Source: Brevundimonas sp. (GTDB taxonomy: Bacteria > Pseudomonadota > Alphaproteobacteria > Caulobacterales > Caulobacteraceae). Taken from it: a stretch of 22,163 bases of DNA. Under the pieces are notes generated by a model that did no database searches, had not been told where the DNA came from, and saw only the letters and a program-made list of their open reading frames with translations. Positions 15,351 to 22,163 of the stretch are shown piece after piece. How positions within the stretch are numbered: position 1 is the stretch's first letter; every line of letters begins with the position of its first letter. Made by a program: the position numbers and the translations under genes. The DNA lies in assembly GCA_020253595.1 (NCBI GenBank), contig JADCBH010000014.1, positions 1 through 22,163 on the forward strand, in the 5' to 3' direction.

Positions 15351-17420
15351 ATGTCGCTTCGCCGTCTTGGCCTTTTCGCCTCGCTCGCCGCCCTGTCGTT
15401 CGCCGCCAATCCGGCGATGGCCGACGAAGGGATGTGGACGTTCGACAACTTCCCGATCCAGACGGTCAACGACAAATACGGCACCCGCATCGATCAGGCC
15501 TGGCTGGACCGGGTGCGCAACGCCGCCGTCCGGATCCAGGGCTGCTCGGCCTCGGTGGTGTCGCCCAATGGCCTGGTCCTGACCAACCACCACTGCGTGG
15601 TCTCGTGCGTGCAGGACCTGTCCGATGCCCAGAACGACTTCGTCGCCAACGGCTTCCGCCCCACCGGTCGTGAAGAGGAACGCCAGTGCGCGGGCCAGAC
15701 GGCCGAGATCCTGACCAACATCACCGACGTCACCGACCGCATCCTGGCGGCAGGCGAAGGCCTGGAAGGTGCGGCCTTCGTCCAGGCGCGCGGCGCCGCC
15801 CAGCAGGCGATCCAGCGCGAGGCCTGCGGCGATGACCGGACCCGCAACTGCCAGGTGATCAGCTTCTATCGCGGCGGCCGTTTCGCCCTCTATGAGTTCC
15901 GCCGCTATGAGGACGTGCGCCTCGCCTTCGCGCCGGAGTTCCAGGCGGCCTTCTTCGGTGGCGACCCGGACAACTTCAACTTCCCCCGCTTCGCGCTCGA
16001 TTTCGCCTTCCTGCGCCTCTACGAGAACGGCCAGCCGGTCGAGACCCCCGACCACCTGACCTGGACCACCGAGGTCCCTGAAGAGGGCGACCCCGTCTTC
16101 GTCGCCGGCAACCCGGGCTCCACCTCGCGTCTGCTCAGCATGAGCCAGCTGGAGCGTATCCGCGACCAGGTCCAGCCGACGACCCTCATCCAGCTGTCTG
16201 AGCTGCGCGGCCGTCTGCAGCAGTACGCCTTCACCGGCGAAGAGGCCGCCCGGATCACCGTCGATCCGATCTTCGGCATCGAGAACACCTTCAAGGCTAC
16301 CTTCGGCCAGCAGCAGGCCCTGCTCGACCCCGAGTTCCTGGGTCGCAAGCGCGAGGAAGAGGCCGATCTGCGCGCCCGCGTCGCCGCCGATCCGGCGCTG
16401 GCTGAGCGCATCGGCGATCCGTGGGGCGAACTGACCGCGATCGAGGATCGCGCCGCCGACCTGTTCATTCCCTTCCGCCAGCTGGAAGCCGCCGCCGGCC
16501 AGCGCTCGCTTCTCTATAGCTATGCCCGCGCCATCGTCCGGGCCTCCAAGGAGCGCGCCAAGCCGGTCGAACAGCGCCGTCCGGGCAACTCCGACGCTGA
16601 CATCGCCGCACTGGGCCGCCGCCTGGCGGCCGTGACGCCGATCGAGGCCGATCTGGAGGAGATCTACCTGTCCTTCTGGCTGTCCAAGACGCGCGAGTAC
16701 CTGACCGTCGACAACGCCGACGTCCAACGTCTGCTGGGTCGCGAGAGCCCCGAGGCGCTCGCCGACCGTCTGGTGTCGGGCACCGGTCTGGCCGACCCCG
16801 CCCGCCGTGCCGAACTTCTGGCCATGACGCCGGAACAGCTGGCGGCCTCGGGCGATCCCCTGATCGAGTTCGTGATGCGCAACGACGACGCGGCCCAGCT
16901 GCTGCGCGCCCAGTGGGAGTCCGGCGTGTCGGGCCCGACCGCCCGCGCCGCCGAGCGCATCGCCCAGGCCCGCTTCGCCGCCTATGGCACCAACCAGTAT
17001 CCCGACGCGACCTTCTCGCTGCGTCTGTCCTATGGCGCGGTCGAGGGCTGGACCTATCGCGGGACCGAGGTCGAGCCCTTCACCACCATCGGCGGCCTGT
17101 ACGAGCGCGCGACGGGATCGCACCCCTTCGTCCTGGCCGAAGCCTTCGCGGCGGCCGAGGACCGGGTGAACAAGGATGTCGTCTATAACTTCAGCTCGAC
17201 CAACGACATCATCGGCGGCAACTCGGGCTCGCCCGTGATCAACGCCGACGGCGAGGTGGTCGGCGCGGCGTTCGCCGGCAACATCCACTCGCTGGGCGGT
17301 GCCTTCGGCTACGACGCGGCCCTGAACCGCACGGTGACGGTCTCGACCGCCGCCATCACCGAGGCGCTCCGCAACGTCTACCAGCAGCCCCGCCTGCTGG
17401 AGGAACTCGGGGTCGAGTGA
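15351..17420 (+). CDS. S46 family serine dipeptidyl-peptidase (DPP7-like), paralogue 1
   Basis: A 689-residue secreted peptidase, close to the usual S46 length of about 700. The signal peptide ends near ANPAMA|D (residue 24). The family start DEGMWTFDNFP follows. The chymotrypsin-like catalytic residues are the His in TNHHC (H81), an Asp in GGDPDN (205-207), and S625 in GGNSGSP. The middle part is the helical domain that caps the active site. S46 enzymes remove dipeptides from the N-terminus of peptides in the periplasm. At the place that sets specificity (FDG in DPP7, FDR in DPP11) this protein has FAGN, with Gly643. This suggests a DPP7-type preference for hydrophobic residues, not Asp/Glu. 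The ATG has GGAG upstream. Confidence 0.95.
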   Translation: MSLRRLGLFASLAALSFAANPAMADEGMWTFDNFPIQTVNDKYGTRIDQAWLDRVRNAAVRIQGCSASVVSPNGLVLTNHHCVVSCVQDLSDAQNDFVANGFRPTGREEERQCAGQTAEILTNITDVTDRILAAGEGLEGAAFVQARGAAQQAIQREACGDDRTRNCQVISFYRGGRFALYEFRRYEDVRLAFAPEFQAAFFGGDPDNFNFPRFALDFAFLRLYENGQPVETPDHLTWTTEVPEEGDPVFVAGNPGSTSRLLSMSQLERIRDQVQPTTLIQLSELRGRLQQYAFTGEEAARITVDPIFGIENTFKATFGQQQALLDPEFLGRKREEEADLRARVAADPALAERIGDPWGELTAIEDRAADLFIPFRQLEAAAGQRSLLYSYARAIVRASKERAKPVEQRRPGNSDADIAALGRRLAAVTPIEADLEEIYLSFWLSKTREYLTVDNADVQRLLGRESPEALADRLVSGTGLADPARRAELLAMTPEQLAASGDPLIEFVMRNDDAAQLLRAQWESGVSGPTARAAERIAQARFAAYGTNQYPDATFSLRLSYGAVEGWTYRGTEVEPFTTIGGLYERATGSHPFVLAEAFAAAEDRVNKDVVYNFSSTNDIIGGNSGSPVINADGEVVGAAFAGNIHSLGGAFGYDAALNRTVTVSTAAITEALRNVYQQPRLLEELGVE

Positions 17421-17424
17421 TCCC

Positions 17425-17584
17425 GTCTCCTCCCCGTCGCCCGCTCGGGCGATGGGGAGGGGGACCGCGAAGCGGTGGAGGGGTTCTCGTCGCGCAGGCG
17501 ATATCGCCGCGTTGAGAAAGAACCCCTCCGTCTCTACGCTGCGCTCCGAGCCACCTCCCCATCGCTGCGCGACAGGGAGGAGAC
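17425..17584. repeat. MITE-like palindromic intergenic repeat, copy 2
   Basis: This 160-base element begins GTCTCCTCCCC and ends GGGAGGAGAC, matching copy 1 at 7324-7507. The left hairpin (CCTCCCCGTCGCCC, loop GCTC) and the right block around TCGCTGCGCGAC are shared with copy 1. The centre differs and here pairs GGAGGGGTTCTC with AAGAACCCCTCC. It fills the gap between the two S46 genes and ends 18 bases before the second start codon. Confidence 0.75.
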
Positions 17585-17602
17585 ACCTGTCCGGAGCCCC
17601 CC

Positions 17603-19684
17603 ATGCGTCATCTGCTTCTCGCCACCACCGCCGCCCTCGCCCTGTCCGCCACGGCCGCTTCGGCCGAAGAGGGCATGTGGACGTTCGACAACTTCCCGAT
17701 CGCGCGGGCGAACCAGACGCTGGGCACGAACATCGATCAGGCCTGGCTGGACCGGGTGCGGCTGAGCTCGGTGCGGTTCGGGGGGTGCTCGGCCGGGATC
17801 GTGTCGAACGCTGGTCTGGTTCTGACCAACAACCACTGCGTCGCGACCTGCGTGGCAAACCTGTCGACGCCGGACGTGAACTATGCCGCCACCGGCTTCA
17901 CGCCACGCACCCGGGAAGAGGAGCTTCGCTGCCCCGGCGGCTCGGCCGAGATCCTGACCGACATCACCGATGTCACCGATCGGGTGAAGGCGGCGGGCGC
18001 CGGGCTGACGGGTCAGGCCTTCACCCGCGCCCGCGACGCCGAGATCGGCCGCATCGAGCAGGAAGCCTGCCAGGGTGCGGCCGACCGCCGCTGCCAGGTC
18101 GTCAGCCTGTATCGCGGCGGCCAGTTCAAGCTCTATGCCTACAAGCGCTACACCGACGTGCGTCTGGCCTGGGCGCCCGAAGACCGTGCGGCGACCTTCG
18201 GCGGGGATCTGGACAACTTCTCCTTCCCGCGCTTCTCCATCGATGCGGCCCTGATCCGGCTTTACGAGAACGGTCAGCCGGTCGCGACGCCGACCCACTT
18301 CGTCTGGAACGACGACCGGCCCGTCACCGGCACGCCCGTCTTCGTCTCCGGCAGCCCGGGCGCGACCCAGCGCCTGCTGACCCAGGACCAGCTGGCGACC
18401 GTCCGCGATGTCGTCCTGCCGCTGGACCAGCTGATCGCGTCTGAACTGCGCGGGCGGCTGGTTCGTTTTGCTGCCGAGAGCGAGCAGAACGCCTTCATGG
18501 CCATGGACCCGATCGTGGGGCTGGAGAACACCTACAAGCGCGGGCTGGGCCGCATGCGCGCCCTGACCGACGCCGGCTTCATGAGCCGCCGCGCCGAAGC
18601 CGAGGCCGACTTCCGTGCCCGCGTCGCCGCCGACACCGCCATCGCTTCGGCCGCCGCCGATCCCTGGGGTGCCCTGTCCGCCGTGCAGCCGTCGGTGCGC
18701 GAGCTCTATGTCCCCATGGCCCTGCTGGAAGGCGGGACGGGCGTGGGGACCACCGCACCGGGCGGCGGCTCGGTCCTGTTCGCCTACGCCCGCACCCTGG
18801 TTCGCGCGGCCCAGGAGCGGGCCAGGCCGTCCGCCGAGCGTCTGCCCGAGTTTGGCGACGCCCGTCTGGGCCAGGTCGAGAACGGCCTGATGGCCCAGCG
18901 TCCGGTCTATCCGGAGCTGGAACAGGTCCGCATGGAATGGTGGCTGTCCAAGACCCGCGAGTGGCTGACCGTCGACGATCCGCGCGTGCGCACCCTGCTG
19001 GGGGCAGAGGCTCCCGAAGGACTGTCGGCGCGTCTGGTCGAGGGTTCGACGCTGGCCGATCCGGCCGTCCGCCGCGCGCTTTGGGATGGCGGACTGGAGG
19101 CCATACAGGCGTCCGATGACCCCCTGATCCAGTGGATGCTGTCGATCCAGGATGTGACCCGGGGTGTCCGTTCGGAGTGGGAGGCCCGTGTCCAGGCCCC
19201 GACCGAACAGGCGTCCGAACGCCTCGCCGCCGCCCGCTTCGCCGCCTATGGCGACAGCGTCTATCCCGATGCGACCGGCACCCTGCGCCTGACCTACGGC
19301 CTGATCGAGGGCTCCGATGTTCCGGGCCAGAGGTTCAACGGCTTCACCACCTTCGACGGCCTGTGGGACCGGGCAACCGGGGCCGCACCCTTCGACGTGG
19401 CGCCCAAGCTTCTGGCCGCGCGCGCAACCATCGACGGCGACACGGTGCTGAACATGACGGTGTCGTCCGACACCATCGGCGGATCGTCGGGCTCTCCGGT
19501 GGTCAATGAAGCGGGCGAGATCGTGGGAGCCAACTTCGACTCCACCGTCCTGACCCAGCGGAACGCCTACGGCTACGACCGCGATGTGAACCGCAGCGTC
19601 ATCGTCACGACCGGCGCGGTGACCACGGCATTGCGCGACGTCTACGGCATGCAGCGTCTGGTCGAGGAGCTTGGCGCGGACTGA
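17603..19684 (+). CDS. S46 family serine dipeptidyl-peptidase, paralogue 2
   Basis: A 693-residue secreted peptidase, clearly a duplicate of the upstream gene: both begin the mature protein EGMWTFDNFP, share NIDQAWLDRVR-like text and keep one layout. The signal peptide ends at about residue 21 (ATAASA|E). Catalytic residues are H78 in NNHC, an Asp in GGDLDN, and S629 in GGSSGSP. It differs from its neighbour in several places near the active site: NNHC for NHHC, GGSSGSP for GGNSGSP, and FDST (Ser647) where the neighbour has Gly and DPP11 enzymes have Arg. A different peptide preference is likely. A GGAG site precedes the ATG. It ends six bases from the convergent PPK2 gene. Confidence 0.95.
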   Translation: MRHLLLATTAALALSATAASAEEGMWTFDNFPIARANQTLGTNIDQAWLDRVRLSSVRFGGCSAGIVSNAGLVLTNNHCVATCVANLSTPDVNYAATGFTPRTREEELRCPGGSAEILTDITDVTDRVKAAGAGLTGQAFTRARDAEIGRIEQEACQGAADRRCQVVSLYRGGQFKLYAYKRYTDVRLAWAPEDRAATFGGDLDNFSFPRFSIDAALIRLYENGQPVATPTHFVWNDDRPVTGTPVFVSGSPGATQRLLTQDQLATVRDVVLPLDQLIASELRGRLVRFAAESEQNAFMAMDPIVGLENTYKRGLGRMRALTDAGFMSRRAEAEADFRARVAADTAIASAAADPWGALSAVQPSVRELYVPMALLEGGTGVGTTAPGGGSVLFAYARTLVRAAQERARPSAERLPEFGDARLGQVENGLMAQRPVYPELEQVRMEWWLSKTREWLTVDDPRVRTLLGAEAPEGLSARLVEGSTLADPAVRRALWDGGLEAIQASDDPLIQWMLSIQDVTRGVRSEWEARVQAPTEQASERLAAARFAAYGDSVYPDATGTLRLTYGLIEGSDVPGQRFNGFTTFDGLWDRATGAAPFDVAPKLLAARATIDGDTVLNMTVSSDTIGGSSGSPVVNEAGEIVGANFDSTVLTQRNAYGYDRDVNRSVIVTTGAVTTALRDVYGMQRLVEELGAD

Positions 19685-19690
19685 GCTCGA

Positions 19691-20437
19691 TCAGGGATTA
19701 AGCCGCCCCTGGTGGTCGTCGGCGACGAAGACGATGTCGCGGTCCGGCCGCTTCACCTTCGATCCCGGCCGCTTCAGCTCGGTCAGGATGTGGCGGATGA
19801 TGTTCAGCCGGGCGGCCTTCTTGTCGTCGGTGGCCACGATGGTCCACGGGCCGGCCTTGGAATGTGACTCGGTCAGCATGCGGTCGCGCGCGGCGGAATA
19901 GGCGTCCCACCGCTTCTGCGCCTCGGCGTCCAGTGGTGAGACCTTGAAGCGCTTCAGGGGATCGGTCATCCGCTCGGCGATACGCTTGGCCTGTTCGGTC
20001 TTGGAGATGTCCAGCCAGAGCTTGATCAGGTGCACGCCCGACCCGGTCAGCATCTTCTCGAAGCGCGGGGCGTCCTCCAGGAACTGCGCGTGCTGCTCCG
20101 GCGTGCAGAAGCCCATCACCGGCTCAACGCCCGCCCGGTTGTACCAGGACCGGTTGAACAGCACCCATTCGCCCGCCGCCGGCAGGTGGGGGGCATAGCG
20201 CTGGAAGTACCACTGGGTCGTCTCGCGCTCGGTCGGCTTGGGCAGGGCGACGACGCGGGTCTGGCGCGGCGAGGCGTATTCGGTGATGCGCTTGATCGCC
20301 CCGTCCTTGCCGGCGCTGTCGCGGCCTTCGAAGACGATGACCAGCTTCTTGCCCTGCTCGATCCACCAGTGCTGGGTTTCGACCAGCTCGATCTGGAGCG
20401 CCTCCAGCTCGGCCTCGTAGTCGTCCTTCTTGCCCAT
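19691..20437 (-). CDS. ppk2: Polyphosphate kinase 2
   Basis: A 248-residue PPK2, which transfers phosphate between polyphosphate and nucleotides. Visible motifs are Walker A FEGRDSAGKDGAIKRI (about residues 36-51), the Arg/Glu-rich PTERETTQWYFQRY, Walker B region WVLFNRSWYNRAGVEPVMGF, and the lid/late motif DPLKRFKVSPLD with WDAYSAARDRML. The length and single domain fit the one-domain PPK2 enzymes, and the sequence alone does not fix whether ADP, GDP or AMP is preferred. The ATG has AAGGGAGA at good spacing. It is a single-gene unit, convergent with the second S46 gene and divergent from the beta-lactamase-fold gene. Confidence 0.95.
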   Translation of the reverse strand: MGKKDDYEAELEALQIELVETQHWWIEQGKKLVIVFEGRDSAGKDGAIKRITEYASPRQTRVVALPKPTERETTQWYFQRYAPHLPAAGEWVLFNRSWYNRAGVEPVMGFCTPEQHAQFLEDAPRFEKMLTGSGVHLIKLWLDISKTEQAKRIAERMTDPLKRFKVSPLDAEAQKRWDAYSAARDRMLTESHSKAGPWTIVATDDKKAARLNIIRHILTELKRPGSKVKRPDRDIVFVADDHQGRLNP

Positions 20438-20513
20438 GAGGCGTCTCCCTTTTCCGGGATCAGGTTGCGACTTATCCGTTGGCGCGTCGAGCGGGATCGA
20501 TCAGGATCGGGGC

Positions 20514-21605
20514 ATGACGACACGCAGAGACATGCTGGCCGCGACGGCCGCCTTCGCCGCCCTCGGGGTATCGCCGGCCTGCGCCGACGCAGGCGGCTGG
20601 GACGCGGCCCTCGACCGGATCGCCTCCGGCCCCGGCGCGCCGCCCGCTCTGGCGGGCATGGTGGTGGGACGCGAGGGGCCGCTGTGGGTCGGAGCCCGGG
20701 GCCTGCGCCGGGCGGGTTCGGCCGACACCGTCAGCCCCGATGACCTGTGGCATCTCGGCTCCAACACCAAGGCCATGACGGCCGCCCTCTATGGCCGTCT
20801 GGTCGATCAGGGCCGGGCCAGCTGGTCCGCAACCCTGTCTCAGGTTCTGTCGGATGTGGCCCTGCATGACGCCTGGCGCGACACGCCTGTGACCGCCGTC
20901 ATGGGCCATGTCGCGGGTCTGTCGGACCAGACGGCGATGGGCCCGTCCTGGCTGATGAGGGCGCGCGCCGATCCCCGCGGCCTGCCCGAACAGCGCCGGG
21001 CCCTCGTCGAGACGATTCTGGCGGTTCCGCCCGCCGGAACGCCGGGAACCTTCGCCTATGGCAACGCCAACTACATCCTCCTGGGCGCGATGATCGAGCG
21101 GATCACGGGACAGGCCTGGGAAGACGTCCTGCGGTCCGAACTGTTCGCCCCGCTCGGCATCACGAGCGGCGGGTTCGGCGCGCCGGTGGGTGACCAGCCG
21201 TGGGGCCACAGCGGCGGCGTGGCCATCGATCCTGCGGGGGTATCCGACAATCCCCTCGCGCTCGGGCCGGCGGGCACAGCGCACATGACGCTTCAGGACT
21301 ATGCCCGCTTCCTCGTCCTGTTCCTGAACGGGGGCGGCGAGGTCCTGTCGGCCGAAACGCTGTCGGTCCTGACGCGACCGGTTGGCTCGGGTCGGCCCGC
21401 CTATGGCGGTGGTTGGGGCATCGTGGATGGCCAGCCCTGGGCTGGCGGCCCGGCCCTGACCCACGATGGCTCCAATACGATGTGGTATCTGTCGGCCTGG
21501 GTCGCGCCGGGGGCGGGGCGGGCCTTCGTCGCGGCGTCGAACGACGGCATGGCCGGGGCCCTGGCCTGCCGCCAGTTGATCCCGGGTCTGATCCAGGCGG
21601 GCTGA
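20514..21605 (+). CDS. Serine beta-lactamase-fold hydrolase (class C/S12 family), probably TAT exported
   Basis: A 363-residue protein. The N-terminus TTRRDMLAATAAFAALG has the twin arginines and mild hydrophobic core of a TAT signal peptide, with cleavage near residue 24. Active-site motifs of the class C beta-lactamase/esterase family are present: SxxK as S83-N-T-K86, YxN as Y182-G-N, and HDG in LTHDGSN in place of KTG. This family includes D-aminopeptidases, esterases and beta-lactamases, so antibiotic resistance cannot be claimed. The ATG at 20514 with AGGA upstream was chosen because the signal peptide starts there. The next gene follows after 48 bases with a hairpin at its start. Confidence 0.9.
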   Translation: MTTRRDMLAATAAFAALGVSPACADAGGWDAALDRIASGPGAPPALAGMVVGREGPLWVGARGLRRAGSADTVSPDDLWHLGSNTKAMTAALYGRLVDQGRASWSATLSQVLSDVALHDAWRDTPVTAVMGHVAGLSDQTAMGPSWLMRARADPRGLPEQRRALVETILAVPPAGTPGTFAYGNANYILLGAMIERITGQAWEDVLRSELFAPLGITSGGFGAPVGDQPWGHSGGVAIDPAGVSDNPLALGPAGTAHMTLQDYARFLVLFLNGGGEVLSAETLSVLTRPVGSGRPAYGGGWGIVDGQPWAGGPALTHDGSNTMWYLSAWVAPGAGRAFVAASNDGMAGALACRQLIPGLIQAG

Positions 21606-21632
21606 GCGGTTGACGCTGGCGGATCAGACCGC

Positions 21633-21663
21633 CGCGCTTCATGCTCAAGGGGCATGAAGCGCG
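21633..21663 (+). promoter_or_regulatory. Perfect hairpin over the start codon of the extensin-family gene
   Basis: CGCGCTTCATGC (21633-21644) and GCATGAAGCGCG (21652-21663) form a perfect 12-bp stem with loop TCAAGGG. The loop holds the AAGGG part of the likely ribosome site, and the ATG at 21654 lies inside the right arm. Folding of the mRNA would hide the start codon. Confidence 0.55.
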
Positions 21664-22163
21664 ACTTCGCCGATTTCTGGAACCTGCTGTGGGAGGTGGG
21701 GCTGGCGCTGTGCGCGGGCTTTGCCTTGCTGAACGCCTTTGCCCCGCCCCAGGACCTGCCGTGGAAACCGCTGGATCTGAACCGTCCGATCGGCCAGGCG
21801 ACGGCGGCCCAGGTGGCCGATTTCGCCGTCTCCTTCTCCGCCCCGGACGAAGAGGTCGAGGCCGTCACCGCCGCCTGCATCCAGACCCTGAGAGAAGCGG
21901 GCGTCGAGGTTCGCCGCGCCGAGGACATCGATGGCGGCGACTTCTGTCAGGTCAGGAACGCGGTGGTCATCACCGGGGGTGCCGTGACCCCGCTCAGCCC
22001 CGGCAATCTGGCCATGCAGTGCCCGCTGGCGGTGCGCTATGTGATCTGGGACCGGCAGGTTCTGAGGCCCGCCGCCCAGGCCGCCTATGGCTCCACGCCG
22101 GTTTCGGTGAACAATTTCGGCACCTATTCCTGCCGTCGCATCTATGGCTCGGACGATCCGGCC
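21654..22163 (+). CDS. Extensin-family protein, partial at the C-terminus
   Basis: The frame is open from ATG 21654 to the right edge (170 codons). An N-terminal membrane or signal segment (LLWEVGLALCAGFALLNAF) is followed by a Pro-rich linker. The bacterial extensin-like domain then follows: a Cys in AACIQTLREAGVEV, DFCQVRNAVVIT, the family block AMQCPLAVRYVIWDRQVLRPAA, and NFGTYSCRRIYG. The conserved cysteines are present. Proteins of this family are found in the envelope of alphaproteobacteria and their function is unclear; they are named after a plant cell-wall protein domain. The end of the domain lies outside the window. Confidence 0.85.
   Translation, partial: MKRDFADFWNLLWEVGLALCAGFALLNAFAPPQDLPWKPLDLNRPIGQATAAQVADFAVSFSAPDEEVEAVTAACIQTLREAGVEVRRAEDIDGGDFCQVRNAVVITGGAVTPLSPGNLAMQCPLAVRYVIWDRQVLRPAAQAAYGSTPVSVNNFGTYSCRRIYGSDDPA

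Noticed and set aside
15333..17858. 841-residue open frame on the minus strand
   Set aside because: It lies antisense over the S46 peptidase gene, and its composition (Gly, Arg, Asp, Val, His rich, low complexity) is that of the reverse frame of a GC-rich gene. The plus-strand gene has clear family motifs and a signal peptide.
20514..21605. Antibiotic-resistance beta-lactamase
   Set aside because: The SxxK, YxN and HDG motifs define the fold family only. Esterases and D-aminopeptidases share them, and nothing here points to resistance.

Overview
The window is high-GC DNA with Caulobacterales-like (alphaproteobacterial) gene content, probably from a Brevundimonas-type genome. The assignment rests on the gene set: tandem S46 peptidases, DUF1491, a twin-transmembrane protein beside a PduO-type cobalamin adenosyltransferase, a PPK2, an extensin-family protein, and GC-rich dispersed palindromic repeats. 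No database was searched, so the genus is an inference.

Layout. (1) 1-2764, minus: a translationally coupled three-gene unit, by eye less GC-biased than the rest. It encodes a CHASE2 membrane sensor with no output domain, a small secreted protein, and a secreted HEXXH (M48-like) metallopeptidase that runs off the left edge. (2) 2880-4212: small genes, including a possible one-TM protein, a conserved hypothetical and DUF1491. Between the last two lies a decayed four-helix-bundle (23S-IVS/S23 family) cassette bounded by heptamer arrays in inverted orientation. (3) 4269-9546: a secreted hypothetical, a Uma2 nuclease-fold protein, methylmalonate-semialdehyde dehydrogenase (mmsA), a MITE-like repeat, a cobalamin adenosyltransferase plus twin-TM gene pair, and a conserved hypothetical. 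(4) 9599-12051, minus: a MarR-GNAT fusion with a palindrome at its own promoter, and ahcY with a recognisable promoter and a 24-bp palindrome just upstream of its -35. (5) 12177-15144, minus: a DevBCA/MacB-like exporter made of FtsX permease, ATPase and HlyD adaptor, closed by a strong hairpin. (6) 15351-19684, plus: two S46 dipeptidyl-peptidase paralogues separated by a second copy of the MITE-like repeat. (7) 19691-22163: PPK2 (minus), a TAT-exported serine beta-lactamase-fold hydrolase, and the start of an extensin-family gene whose start codon sits in a perfect hairpin.

How the genes fit together. Most of the window is chromosomal housekeeping and envelope function: the methyl cycle (AhcY), propionyl-CoA/B12 metabolism (MmsA makes propionyl-CoA, and the adenosyltransferase makes the cofactor of methylmalonyl-CoA mutase), periplasmic peptide digestion (S46 pair), export across the envelope, polyphosphate and cell-wall-related enzymes. 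The accessory and least explained parts are the CHASE2/metallopeptidase operon and the four-helix-bundle cassette. Every gap between genes is shorter than 300 bases.
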